Assembly (NCBI GenBank): GCA_050300015.1 | Contig: JBNKWZ010000008.1 | Coordinates: 186,001 to 250,000 of the forward strand | Source: CAYZQH01 sp050300015 | GTDB lineage: Bacteria; Pseudomonadota; Gammaproteobacteria; Pseudomonadales; Cellvibrionaceae | Direction: 5' to 3' | Length of the DNA stretch: 64,000 bases | Part shown: one piece after another, positions 17,294 to 27,300 of the stretch | Position numbering within the stretch: the stretch's first letter is position 1 | How the letters are laid out: every line of letters starts with the position of its first letter | The notes under the pieces: model-generated | The model's input: the letters and a program-made list of their open reading frames with translations, nothing else | The model's database searches: none | Told to the model about the DNA's origin: nothing | Program-made: the position numbers and the translations under genes

Positions 17294-18724
17294 TTAGAAC
17301 CGCGTCAGAAAGTCCCAGACTTCTTGTGGCATCCAAGACCCGCCTTGACCTGCATCTGCTGGAGAAGGCGTATGCCCCCCGTCATAGTCACACCATCGGG
17401 TTGGGTGATCGTCGGAGCAACCCGCGTAATCCGTGCAGGCATGGCCACCGCGCGGTGCTTTCGGGAGCGCTGCCACCGAGCAGCTGTTTTGCGATGCAAA
17501 GAAGTCACTGTTGGAGGTTTGTCCTGCGCCACCGCTTTCTGATTGCCCCAGCGATGACATGAACGCGACGGGTTCACAGCTGGCCGGGCGCGCGAGCCCG
17601 CCGCCGGAATGAACCACCGCGGCGCGATAAACACCTGGACGTGCGCAGGCCAAAGTCCAAGCCATGGCGCCGCCTTGGCTAAAGCCCTCTAGTTCAATTC
17701 GGTTGGTATCAATGCAAAGGTCCGCTTTCACCTGTTCAAGTATGTCATCCATCAATGCCACGTCTCTTTCGCTGTTCCATATGCCACCGACCGCATCGGG
17801 TGCGATAAAAATGGTGCTCCCTTGTGCCAGTGACCACAGACCAAAATAGGAGGGTGCTACGTCTCGACTGCTGCCCGTGGCACCATGGAAGCCAAAAATC
17901 AGTCGGTATGGGTGGTTTGAGTCGTAGTCATCTGGAATTCGAAGTGCGTATGTTCGCCCCTGTAAATTGATGGTGCCGCTGTTAAGCGTTGGTGTAGTGC
18001 CGCAGCCCGCAGAAGTTCCGGCTTCGACAATAACACCAGTGAATTCACCACCATCATTACTGTAGATGGCAAGGCCAGAGAGGGTGGCATTATCAATTTG
18101 AGAAGTTGCTTCAATGGTTAGCGACTCATCGGCTACCAAAACGTCTGGGATCACCAAATCATACGCCACGTCGTGGCCCACTTCAGCAAACAAGTCGAAG
18201 TTCTGAACCACGGGTTGCCCCTCAACGGTAACACTGAACTGTCGTGCTCCCGCCATGGTTTGGTACATCTCTACAAAATGGAGTTTTAGGCTGTAGCTCG
18301 CATTGGTGACCGGGATATTGTAGGTGGTAGTACCATAACGTTCGCTCTGGTAAAGCGCAGGCTCAGAGGTGCCGCTAATCGGGTCGCTTGTTGAATTACG
18401 GGTGCCGCCAGAGGCAAAACGATCGGGGTTGTATTCAATGCCATCCAAAGTTACGGCCTGCCCACCTGCGTTGAGGGCATAGACCAGCGTCGCATTGTCT
18501 GGAATCATGCCAGAACTTGAACTCGAAGAAGAGCTGCTTGAAGTAGATGAGCTGGACGAAGAACTACTGGATGAGCCGCCAGAGCTGCTTGTTGAACTGC
18601 TAGAGCTGCTCGTTGAAGAGGAACTGCTGGTCGACGAGTTGTTATTGCCGCCACAATTGCTCAACCCCAGGGCCAGAGCTACCCAAAGGGCAGGAATTAT
18701 TGTTTTATGGGCTCGCGTGATCAT
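17294..18724 (-). CDS. Lipoprotein with Ser linker, malectin-like domain and feruloyl-esterase-type hydrolase
   Basis: A 476-residue surface lipoprotein. Seen in order: a lipoprotein signal ending GLSNC; a serine-rich linker (about 32-72, one Gly-Gly break); a malectin-like carbohydrate-binding domain (about 78-230, with LNAGGQAV, YNIPV, YSLKLHFVEMY and FDLFAEVG); then an alpha/beta-hydrolase of the CE1/PHB-depolymerase-like type (about 255-476) with the nucleophile elbow EGFSQGG and the catalytic His in CDYDGGHTPS. Such enzymes remove ferulate or related acyl groups from arabinoxylan. That matches the nearby GH43 and GH51 genes, but the ester substrate is inferred. Start: ATG 18724 lies about 10 nt after AGAGG; a GTG two codons upstream (18730) is possible. 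Confidence 0.88.
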   Translation of the reverse strand: MITRAHKTIIPALWVALALGLSNCGGNNNSSTSSSSSTSSSSSSTSSSGGSSSSSSSSSSTSSSSSSSSSSGMIPDNATLVYALNAGGQAVTLDGIEYNPDRFASGGTRNSTSDPISGTSEPALYQSERYGTTTYNIPVTNASYSLKLHFVEMYQTMAGARQFSVTVEGQPVVQNFDLFAEVGHDVAYDLVIPDVLVADESLTIEATSQIDNATLSGLAIYSNDGGEFTGVIVEAGTSAGCGTTPTLNSGTINLQGRTYALRIPDDYDSNHPYRLIFGFHGATGSSRDVAPSYFGLWSLAQGSTIFIAPDAVGGIWNSERDVALMDDILEQVKADLCIDTNRIELEGFSQGGAMAWTLACARPGVYRAAVVHSGGGLARPASCEPVAFMSSLGQSESGGAGQTSNSDFFASQNSCSVAALPKAPRGGHACTDYAGCSDDHPTRWCDYDGGHTPSPADAGQGGSWMPQEVWDFLTRF

Positions 18725-19108
18725 TCGCACAGTACCTCTTATTGTGTTTTTTTATGTTGGACTGACTTTTTTGGGGTCCACTGCGCGCGACCGCTCACTC
18801 GCGGGCGCGAGGTACTATCCTTCAGGCGATTTAAAGCCTACATCGAATGGATTATCTCAGTACCCAAACCTTATCGGTTTTGGCCAACGGCTAGGTCGGC
18901 CCTACTGGACTCATTCTGTCAGATAATAAGCCAAATGCCGGGGGCCTTAGGTGACAGTGTTGGCAAATTGATCGGTTGGTCAGAAACACATCGCTATAGG
19001 TGGTGTACATTTTGGGTAAGTTTCAGATTGTTTCTGATCTTGCTATTTCAGAAATTGAGCGTTGCGTTGTTAAAGCGCTCGGTTGATTCATTGAGTACAA
19101 GGGGGCTT

Positions 19109-19172
19109 CTGGTCAAGTTCAGACGACATCTGGCCTACAGAGCTTTTCGAGTTCAAGGCAGTGTTTTGACCT
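19109..19172 (+). repeat. Short dispersed repeat, copy of 28680-28738
   Basis: Shares CAGACGA, ATCTGGCCT, CAG and CAGT-TTTTG in the same order and spacing with 28680-28738. The CAGA/TCTG part can form a small hairpin. Confidence 0.45.
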
Positions 19173-19287
19173 TTTTTACTCCTGCAAAAACGGCATTTCC
19201 GCCATTCATGACGGTCGCAGCATACTGGCGGTCTGTCAAAAAACATTAACGAATAAATCGGGAAGCTCTGTGGGCCATGAGGGCCCG

Positions 19288-19377
19288 TCACGACTGCACG
19301 GATGCAGAAGGTAGAACGACGCAGGAAGCCCAAGCCGAGAAGCCATTGGGACTTGATCAGAGGTTCCCTAGGTAATC
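19288..19377 (+). repeat. Dispersed repeat fragment
   Basis: Plus-strand counterpart of 8684-8760, with the shared blocks GGTAGAACGACGCAG, AAGCCCAAGCCGAGAA and CTTGATCAGAGGTTCC. It belongs to the same family as the longer element at 38960-39227. Confidence 0.65.
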
Positions 19378-19750
19378 GCCTTTGTGATATTTGATTGAAA
19401 AGTTGACCTTCTTCTCTCCCCAAAATTAAGGTTTATTGGGCGATGTGTTGCAGGAGCTGATCTAGAAATTGCGGCTCGACGGCCCCTTTTGCCTCGTGTA
19501 AACGTCTTTTTTACTGCTTGTTAAGCACCACGTACCTCAATAGGGTAATGCGCATGATTTGGGCGACACATGAGGCCCTTATTAAGTAGCCAATATTGTG
19601 AGTAACGTCGATCGCTCGCGATGATGGACGAGTTTCAGCCACAGTATCCTAAAAAAGTAGTGAAAGAAGGCTAGCCACCGCCACGACTGAGCTTTGGGTG
19701 ATGGGGGGCATCCGTTTTATGGCTCAAAGCCTTTTGGTAGTAGCAGCCAG

Positions 19751-20170
19751 TCACCTTGAAGTTTTTTCTAGCAGGTCTAATAAAAGGTTTAACTCGCTTT
19801 TATCTAGAGGCTTAAACAATGCAACGGCTGCATAAGCAAACGCGCTGCTTGCGTCATGAAAGACGCTTTCGCCAGCGTCTGATAAAGCAACAAAACTGAC
19901 CCTGGCATCACGAGGGTTACTTTCCTTTTTAATCAAGCCGATTTTCTCCATTGGATTGAGAAGGCGTGTCACGCCGGAGGGACTTAAACCGACCTTTTCG
20001 GCCAGTTCGCTGCGCCGTAACTTTCGACTGCTATCGGCGTACAATTGGTAAAGCACCAAAAACTCGGATAACCCAATACCATGCACTGAAAGCGCGGAGC
20101 CTAAGCGCTTTTGGAGTTTGCTGTGCGTATTGATGACGGCCATCGCCAGTTTGACTTCAATTTCTTTCAT
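19751..20170 (-). CDS. MarR family transcriptional regulator
   Basis: A 139-residue winged-helix repressor, probably dimeric. Seen: the MarR core LSEFLVLYQLYADSSRKLRRSELAEKVGLSPSGVTRLLNPMEKIGLIKKESNPRDARVSFVALSDAG, i.e. recognition helix (SPSGVTRLLNPMEKIGLI) and wing (PRDARVSFVALSDAG). Length is normal. It has its own promoter with an overlapping dyad, so autoregulation is likely; no divergent efflux or oxidoreductase target is adjacent, so its regulon is unknown. Confidence 0.92.
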   Translation of the reverse strand: MKEIEVKLAMAVINTHSKLQKRLGSALSVHGIGLSEFLVLYQLYADSSRKLRRSELAEKVGLSPSGVTRLLNPMEKIGLIKKESNPRDARVSFVALSDAGESVFHDASSAFAYAAVALFKPLDKSELNLLLDLLEKTSR

Positions 20171-20204
20171 GAGCTCACCTACTTGATAAGTGTTTGATTA
20201 CGCA

Positions 20205-20238
20205 AGTATAGTTGAAAGCTAGTTGCGAGGTCAACTAT
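20205..20238 (-). promoter_or_regulatory. marR-type promoter with overlapping operator dyad
   Basis: On the minus strand, TTGACC (20234-20229) and TATACT (20210-20205) are separated by 18 nt, a good sigma-70 promoter about 40 nt before the regulator start. The same span holds the perfect 8-bp inverted repeat ATAGTTGA (20208-20215) and TCAACTAT (20231-20238), which would place a dimer across both promoter boxes. Confidence 0.65.
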
Positions 20239-20347
20239 TAACTCGGTAATCTTTTATGTCCGGTTAATGCGGTACAAGGGCGTGCCGCTGTTGGCGGAAT
20301 GGCGAATGCCGGTGGAGGGTAATGGGGAAAAGAGTGGTAGGGTAGGC

Positions 20348-20563
20348 CTTAAAGGGCGCCTCTAAAAATTAGGGTTTTTTCGTGAGAGCAAGGCGGCGCT
20401 GTGCAGAAAGCCCCAATGTACACGGGTAATCATGAATCACTTCCTTGTGATTTGTCCTGCGGGCAGCTGAGCTATGCAAATCGGCTATCCTGCCAATTTG
20501 TGAGGATTCGAGCACGGCGCTGACGCCGCTACTGCGGACGTTAATTTTTAGAGATACCCTTAA
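20348..20563. repeat. 216-bp MITE-like element, copy A
   Basis: Left end GGGCGCCTCTAAAAAT, right end ATTTTTAGAGATACCCTT: imperfect terminal inverted repeats. The interior shares with 38960-39227 the blocks CACTTCCTTGTGATT, CCTGCGGGCAGCTGAGC and CTATCCTGCCAATTTGTGA. No transposase frame is present, so it would need to be mobilised in trans. Confidence 0.75.
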
Positions 20564-20736
20564 TGAGTGTTGGGTATCTTGAATCACAAACTGCCACAGT
20601 TCATTTTCTTGCGGTTGTAGTTTGAAACAACCAGCTACCTCCGAAATAGAGTAGATAGTAGAGTTTAATCCCTCAAATGATCATGAATATACAAATGTCG
20701 TTGCTCGAGTGTTAAATTTTCCCCGCGAATGCCCTG

Positions 20737-21273
20737 TTAATCTTTAGGCAATGATTCATTTACCTGAGCATCTCTAATAGCTTGATTGATTTCCTGAACC
20801 AGTCCAGGAAGCTCTTTTTTATCGTAACCAACATGCTTTGCGATCACTTTACCATCAGCACCAACAATAAGCATAAACGGAATAGATTCAACACCAAAGC
20901 GCTTGGATATTTTGCCATTTTTATCGTGTGTTAAAATAAGATCATAGTCAGCAAGTACCTCTGATATCCCCTTAAATATTTTTCTACTCTCCTTTAAGTT
21001 AATTGCAATTACTTGAATATCTTCTACACCTGCTTTTTCTTGAATTCCGCTTAAGACGGGAAGTTCCTGCATGCAATGTGAACACCAAGTCGCCCAAAAT
21101 GAAATAATAGATACCTTTCCCAAGTAATTGGAAGCCAAAATCTTATTACCGGAAGACGTCTTACCCAAAAATCCTGAGACTTCATCACCGACTTCAACTG
21201 CCGCGCTTGTGAAAGAGCTAAGAAATAGAATGCCGAATAGAATGACTGTCGTTACATTTTTCAATATTTTCAT
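20737..21273 (-). CDS. TlpA-like thioredoxin-fold protein
   Basis: A 178-residue exported or membrane-anchored thiol-disulfide oxidoreductase of the TlpA/ResA/AhpC-TSA group. Seen: a signal or anchor segment (about 7-24) and the redox motif WCSHC (Cys64, Cys67) in SFWATWCSHCMQELPVL, followed by IPFMLIVGADGKVI with the cis-proline region (SIPF). Such proteins reduce periplasmic disulfides, for example in cytochrome c maturation, or act in redox defence. No cytochrome biogenesis genes adjoin it, so the partner is unknown. Confidence 0.9.
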   Translation of the reverse strand: MKILKNVTTVILFGILFLSSFTSAAVEVGDEVSGFLGKTSSGNKILASNYLGKVSIISFWATWCSHCMQELPVLSGIQEKAGVEDIQVIAINLKESRKIFKGISEVLADYDLILTHDKNGKISKRFGVESIPFMLIVGADGKVIAKHVGYDKKELPGLVQEINQAIRDAQVNESLPKD

Positions 21274-21988
21274 TTAAAGAGGTACCTATTAGTTAATCTA
21301 AGCAATATTGTGGCAGCATTACTTTCGTCAAGCCTATTTGCTGACCAGTATTCTGAGGTGCGCCAAGGATGATGTAATCCCTTAAATGGATGTTCGATAA
21401 AGCATTATAACAACACTTATAGCAAAATTGACCGTTTGTGGGAGTATCGTTGTGGGCCGTGTGTGTTACGTCCGATGAATGTTTTTGAGCGGCCCTCGTA
21501 TATGAGCTCAACCCACTTGGGCGGTGATGGCGGTATATCTGAACGAATACCGGTGGTCTAGGTATCGTCACACTGCAATCGGCGCCACGTTGGCCTAATT
21601 TACGCGTGTGGCATGTAGGATCGAAGTTAGGCAGGAAGGTTTGCATGCGATAGTGAAGTGGAAGTAGAAAAATGAAAACGTAAGCGTTAATCACCCTGAA
21701 GGTTCCGCAGATCCAAATATTTCACCAAAAATTAGGTATTTATTCACAGATTATTGTTTTTCATCCGATAATAATGCCTCAAATGTAATTAGCTTCAATG
21801 TACTCGCGATATACTCATGGATGCAAGTTAGCGTGAGCGTCAATGACTTCATATCAATTGAATTATAGAACTACGGCTTAGAAGTAGGTTTTGATATCTT
21901 AAATCGATAGATTAAGTATACGGGATATTTCAAAGCGTAATATAGGAAGCTATCAACGCAATGCTTTTGAAGCGCGATCATTGTTTGG
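21274..21988. other. 700-bp AT-rich region without a recognised gene
   Basis: No coding frame here has recognisable motifs. Base composition becomes AT-rich toward the biosynthetic cluster. Promoter elements for the following plus-strand gene probably lie between 21700 and 22080. Confidence 0.4.
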
Positions 21989-22108
21989 TTGTTGTTAGCG
22001 AGTAATATAACAGGGCGCACGCAAGCGACCGATAAATTGAAACGCATCGAGAAATTTAAGCAATCTAATTTTAGATATCGCAATTATAATCAAGGACGCA
22101 AAATTGTT

Positions 22109-23014
22109 TTGGAAAATCAATCGTACTTAAATATTGCAAGACTGCTGCAAGAATCCCAATATGAATTTGTTGCTATAACCCCTGAATCACATCGACGTGT
22201 GCTTGATCGAGGCGGTCTAGGTCAAGATGTGCGCGATATCTTTGGATGGAATAAGCCTTTTATATCTAGCGCATTACCTGAAATCGTATTGGCAGAGTTG
22301 CAAAAAATAGATGCTGTGAAAGTCGTGAATGATCACTATGTTTCGACAATTCGCTTTGCCACATTACGTAATAATATCTACTTGCATTCCGGGTTTCCCA
22401 CCACAGATCGGGATGCCGTATTTTTTGGGCCAGATACCTACCGCTATGCTCGTTTTTTGCAGCAGAACGTCACTTCAGCCAATAGGGTTGTTGATGTGGG
22501 GTGTGGTAGCGGCGCCGGTGGGCTTAGCCTTAGTGACCGAGTGGAGAATATTTGTTTAGCGGATATCAACCCTTTAGCGCTTAAATACGCAAGTATAAAC
22601 GCCGAAGTTGCGGGTGTTTCAGAAAGAACCGAAACGACTTTTAGCAATATATTGGCGCAACTTAAAGGTGAGGCTGATCTTGTTATATCGAATCCTCCAT
22701 ATCTAGTTGACGATAGTAAGCGTGCTTACCGTCATGGCGGTGAACTTCTTGGTGCTGGTTTGTCGGTTGAAATTGTCAGGCAAGCACTAAGCCACTTAAA
22801 CAAAGGCGGTAAGCTTGTTCTATATACCGCTAGTGCTATCGTAAACGGTGTAGATACTTTTTGGCAGGCCATTCAGCCTTGCCTAGCGAACCGCAACCTA
22901 GCTGTTCAGTATGAGGAAATTGATCCTGACGTTTTTGGAGAAGAGCTCGAGCGGAATGCATACCATACCGTTGATCGACTCGCTGTAGTAGGGCTCATCG
23001 TAGATATTAAATAA
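22109..23014 (+). CDS. Class I SAM-dependent methyltransferase with NPPY motif
   Basis: A methyltransferase of about 300 residues. Seen: the SAM-binding motif I VVDVGCGSGAGGLSL, an acidic strand-2 end (LADINPLALKYASINA) and the NPPY catalytic motif (ADLVISNPPYLVDD) used by enzymes that methylate planar nitrogens in nucleic acid bases or glutamine side chains (HemK/PrmC, RsmC/RlmG types), here with an N-terminal region of about 150 residues. Start uncertain: no ATG exists in the N-terminal half of the frame. TTG 22109 is chosen because AGGA lies upstream; ATT 22103 has better spacing, and a TTG at 21989 would add a lysine-rich leader. It precedes the iron enzyme/NRPS pair by about 350 bp on the same strand and may modify their product or simply be a neighbour. 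Confidence 0.75.
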   Translation: MENQSYLNIARLLQESQYEFVAITPESHRRVLDRGGLGQDVRDIFGWNKPFISSALPEIVLAELQKIDAVKVVNDHYVSTIRFATLRNNIYLHSGFPTTDRDAVFFGPDTYRYARFLQQNVTSANRVVDVGCGSGAGGLSLSDRVENICLADINPLALKYASINAEVAGVSERTETTFSNILAQLKGEADLVISNPPYLVDDSKRAYRHGGELLGAGLSVEIVRQALSHLNKGGKLVLYTASAIVNGVDTFWQAIQPCLANRNLAVQYEEIDPDVFGEELERNAYHTVDRLAVVGLIVDIK

Positions 23015-23362
23015 CTATTTACGTTTGTTGAAAAAGTACATCTAATCTACCTATGATCTTGAGTGTTTTAACGTTAGTGTCACCACATTTATTAAAAATT
23101 AGTGGGTGTAATCTTGGACTTAGATAAGATTCGCCAACAAAATTGGAATTCAAAAACCAATAAACCCTATATAATTTATATATTAACTTAATTTAAATTA
23201 TATTGAAGCGTGGTAGGGTTGTTAAGTTACTGTATAAAGTGAAACGATAACCAGGTATCAATAATGCTGTGACTATACAGTTAATGCTGTAAAAACGAAG
23301 TATTCATTAAAAAATTACACTAGCGCTAGATGAGAGTTTTAGCCCAACAAGGGAATGTAACC
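23015..23362 (+). other. AT-rich spacer before the iron enzyme/NRPS pair
   Basis: About 350 bp, strongly AT-rich around 23160-23210, with no coding frame. A likely location for a separate promoter of the two-gene biosynthetic operon. The duplicated phrase AATGCTGT (near 23263 and 23284) could be an operator half-site. Confidence 0.4.
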
Positions 23363-24322
23363 ATGAACCATCGAAAACTTCAAAATGCTCAATCTGAAAC
23401 TGTGAATGTTCAAGAGGATTGCCATCATTCAAGGTGTTACGACAGTCATGATTTCCATCAAGTATTGATGCGCTATGGTCATGAAAGAATTGTACCTAAA
23501 ACGCCGCAAGAAGACGAAGATTGGGAGGCAACACTAGAAAGTAGTCAAGCGTTATCGCGATTGGAAATCCAATTTTTAGAAATTGAGCGTCAAAAAATTT
23601 CTAATATGGCCGCGGAGGCCCCCACAACCCCGGCAGATTTTGTCACTTGGTTTGAAGCGCTTCGCGAAACTGGTCCTGGGCAAAATGATCCACTTTTTCC
23701 TTGGTTAGTGGATTCAGCCTCGGAAGATCAAATGCGTTGGTTTATTCAGCAGGAAGTGGCAGGAGAAGCTGGGTTCGATGATCTGGTTGCTCTTACTCAG
23801 CTGAGAATGCCCGTACAAGCAAAGCTTGAAATGGCCAGTAATTACTGGGATGAAATGGGGCGCGGCAATGAGCGGGCAATGCATGGGCCAATGTTGAGTG
23901 CAACCGTACGTGAATTAAATATTTCCAGCAACAGTGCTGATAATGCTGTATGGGAGGCGCTCTCTCTCGGTAACTTGATGCTGGGGCTTGCCTATAATCG
24001 TCGCTACGCTTATCACTCGGTGGGCGCGCTTGGCGCGGTAGAACTCACAGCGCCAACACGCACAGTTTGGGTCGCTAGAGCACTTGAAAAATTAAACATT
24101 TCTAAGTCCGGGTGTCTGTATTTTAATATTCATTCAACCGTGGACGTGAGGCATTCCAAAGAATGGAATCAAGAGGTTATCGCAAGTTTGGTTGAACTCA
24201 ACCCAAGTGCTGCCCAAGCGATCGCAGAAGGTGCCCTCATGCGATTGAACGCAGGAGCACGGTGCTTCGACCGCTATCGACAAGAATTTGGGATTGATAG
24301 CAGCTCTACTTCGATACATTAA
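23363..24322 (+). CDS. Haem-oxygenase-like iron enzyme (PF14518-type redox enzyme)
   Basis: A 319-residue protein of the iron-containing redox enzyme family (haem-oxygenase-like di-iron oxidase, HDO; relatives UndA, BesC, SznF). Seen: FIQQEVAGEAGFDD (Glu131/Glu135), GNERAMHGPML (His174), GAVELTAP (Glu227) and the family signature H-x3-D-x2-H as IHSTVDVRH (His257, Asp261, His264). Together these give a plausible di-iron site. Known relatives perform N-oxygenation, oxidative decarboxylation or C-C cleavage on amino-acid-derived substrates. The start is ATG 23363, with AGGGA upstream; an ATG at 23330 lacks a ribosome-binding site. Only 8 nt separate it from the synthetase, so the two are almost certainly translated together and act in one pathway. 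Confidence 0.85.
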   Translation: MNHRKLQNAQSETVNVQEDCHHSRCYDSHDFHQVLMRYGHERIVPKTPQEDEDWEATLESSQALSRLEIQFLEIERQKISNMAAEAPTTPADFVTWFEALRETGPGQNDPLFPWLVDSASEDQMRWFIQQEVAGEAGFDDLVALTQLRMPVQAKLEMASNYWDEMGRGNERAMHGPMLSATVRELNISSNSADNAVWEALSLGNLMLGLAYNRRYAYHSVGALGAVELTAPTRTVWVARALEKLNISKSGCLYFNIHSTVDVRHSKEWNQEVIASLVELNPSAAQAIAEGALMRLNAGARCFDRYRQEFGIDSSSTSIH

Positions 24323-24330
24323 TTATTGCC

Positions 24331-27300
24331 ATGGCAGCTATATTAAGTAGCCAAAAACAAAACCTTCGCTGTTTTGTTATTGGCAATGGCCCTATCGCGC
24401 TGAGTTGTGTAAAAACTCTAGGTGCAGCCGGATATACGATTGTTGCTGTGTATTCATTTGATGGAGCTTTAAAAGCTTGGGCCGATGACGAACGAGTGGT
24501 ACATAGCAGTAGCCGTAAAGCATTTAAAGAATGCATGCAGAACCAACCCTTTGAGTTCTTATTTAGCATAAACAATCCCTGGATTATACCGCCGGAGATA
24601 CTCTCACTTCCATTACGGCGAGCCATAAACTTTCATGATTCGCCTTTGCCTAAATATGCAGGGTTAAATGCCACATCATGGGCGCTGATTAACGGAGAAA
24701 CTCACCACGCGACCACTTGGCATATCATTGACGCGAGTATCGATACCGGACAAATCCTGAAGCAAGTCCGTTTTTCGATTACCGATGATGATACTGCAAT
24801 TTCCGTAAATCGGCGTGTTTTGGAGCTTACAATTCAAGCGTTCTCAGAATTGCTAAAAGAGCTATCTATGGGCACAGAAGTACCTGTAGACCAACCTTCC
24901 GGGGGCGGCAGTTATTATTCGGGTAAAGATCGTCCAAACGCTGCCTGCAGTCTTTCTTTTATGCAATCGTACAAACAAAATCACAATCTCGTACGTGGTT
25001 TAGACTTTGGCCCAGTTTATAACCCCTTAGGTCGCCCCAAATTAATGTTAGCAAACGGGCCCATTATTGTTTCAAGCATGCGCCGGGTTTGCACTAGCCC
25101 GTCTAAAACCCCTGGGCAAATTCTTGAAGTTACTGATGAAGGGCTAACGCTTTCATTTGTCGATGCCGATGTTTTATTGACCGGTCTATGCCGTCTATCC
25201 GGAGAAGCACTTGGAGTTAAGGGGCTCCGTAAGTTTGGATGTCGCGAAGGTCAATGTCTTCCGAAAATTTCAGAGGCAAGTAGGCAGGAATTGTCCGCGT
25301 ACGATAGTGAGGCGCGCGCTGAAGAATCGTTTTGGATTGCGCGCTTATCAAACCTTAAGCCTTACGCACACCCATATGTTTGCTCTCATAAGAAGGTAAA
25401 AAGTGGGTGGCGTTCACTGTCAAAATTACAAGATTATGCAAATTCATTCATTGATTATTTTGCCATAATCGCAGGCTACTTGGCACGTCTTTGTAATGAG
25501 GATAGCTTTAATGTAGGGTATGTAATCGACAATCAATCTGATTTAGTCCGCCAATTCTTTGCTTCGGTTATCCCATTAGAAATTGCTTCGGCAAATACCA
25601 GTAAATTGAGCTTTGATGATTTTAAAAAGCAATTTGAAATAGAATTGGATCGTTGCTGTAATGCTCGAATCGCGCTCGACGTACTTGCGAGGCACCCACA
25701 CCTACAATCATTTACAGATTGGCCAGACTTACCTATAACGCTCAGCCTGTGGGATACACCCAATGCAATAAATGAATCACGCATTAAAGGACAGTTGGGC
25801 TTCTTCTGCTTTAGAGATGCTAGCCCTCCTGAATTATTTTATAGAGGCCATATTGATCAGTGGCAATTGGAATCGATGACCAATCAGCTAGAAGCATTTG
25901 CCAAAGAATGCAAAAAAAATGGACTGCAACCCCTGAATCAAATATCTTTATTGTTTCCACATGAGCGCACGCAGATTCTTGAGCAATGGAATAATACGCA
26001 GGCCTCATATCCAGATCAGGAAAGTGTCGATTCATTAATTTCCCGACAAGCCCTGGCGACGCCCAATGCGGTTGCAGTCAAGTGCGGTGAAAAATCAATC
26101 AGTTATCAGCAGCTAGAAGTCCGAGCGAATCAGATTGCAAATGAAATTCGACGTCGTGGGGATTTCACAGGGAAGCCGATCATTCTTTGTTTGCCGCGCT
26201 GTGTCGATTTGGTCGCCACTTTAGTTGCTATTATAAAAGCGGGCGCGGCTTACCTGCCTGTTGATCCGAAAAATCCCTCGGAACGAGTTAAGGCGATTGC
26301 GGATGATAGCGGAGCGACTTGTGTTATCACGCTCTTGGAATTACAAGATAAATTTCACTTCGATATAGATTGTGTGATTGCATTAGATACATTGAAAGAG
26401 CCGTTACGACCTCAAGAGGCACCTCATATCGAAAGCCGAAGGCATGGTGATTCGTTGCTATATATAATCTATACCTCCGGGTCAACAGGAAAGCCTAAGG
26501 GCGTTAAGATTTCGCATCGCTCGCTGATCAATCACAGTTGGTTCATGTCCAATAAGTATCGACTCGGAACAAGTGACCGAGTGCTGCAATCTGCTTCAAT
26601 TGGGTTTGACGTGGCAGCCGAGCAAATATTTCCTGCATTGTTTAGTGGTAGCGCAGTGGTTATTCGACCAGATGACTTATTGGAGTCGTTTAGCCGATTT
26701 GAGACGTTCATTCAGAACAATGAAATTACTGTTGCTATTTTACCAACGGCATTTTGGCATGAATGGGTTTTGGATCTTACTACTGAAAAACGGTTTATTC
26801 CTGCAACATTAAGATTGATTGCGGTAGGCACGGAGAAGGTGCTAAGCGATCGATTAGACGACTTCGTTCAACAATGTCGACAGCAAGTCGATTTTTATCA
26901 AGGCTATGGTCCAACCGAAACCACTATCACCTGTACCATGTACTCCCACAATAACGAGAGCCGATTTAAGCAACGTGAAATTCCCATCGGCAAGCCGCTG
27001 CCCAACGTACGTCTGTATGTACTCGACCGGAACTTACAGCCGGTTCCGATTGGCATACCTGGCGAACTCTTTGTTGGAGGGGATGGAGTCGCGTTGGGTT
27101 ACCACCACCAAGAGGCATTAACTGACAAATGTTTTATTGCCAACCCCTTTAAGGCTGAAGGTAATGAACGTCTTTATGGCACTGGTGATGTGGTAAAGTG
27201 GACCCGCGATGGGCAGCTCGTTTATATCGAGCGTAACGATTTTCAAGTGAAAATACGTGGTATGCGTATCGAAGTGGCGGAGATAGAGGCGCTCTTAGCC

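Larger units (their letters stand above)
18731..19750. other. 1-kb non-coding region with two repeat fragments
   Basis: No supported gene. It carries repeat copies at 19109-19172 and 19288-19377. The part next to 18730 should contain the esterase promoter. Confidence 0.45.

Noticed and set aside
20369..20587. 72-residue frame, and the similar one at 38930-39208
   Set aside because: They share a peptide block, but only because both lie in copies of the same MITE-like repeat; no start signals.
21293..21694. 133-residue minus-strand frame
   Set aside because: No motif, odd composition (His/Pro/Arg-rich), no ribosome-binding site; looks like a chance frame in a gene-poor region.
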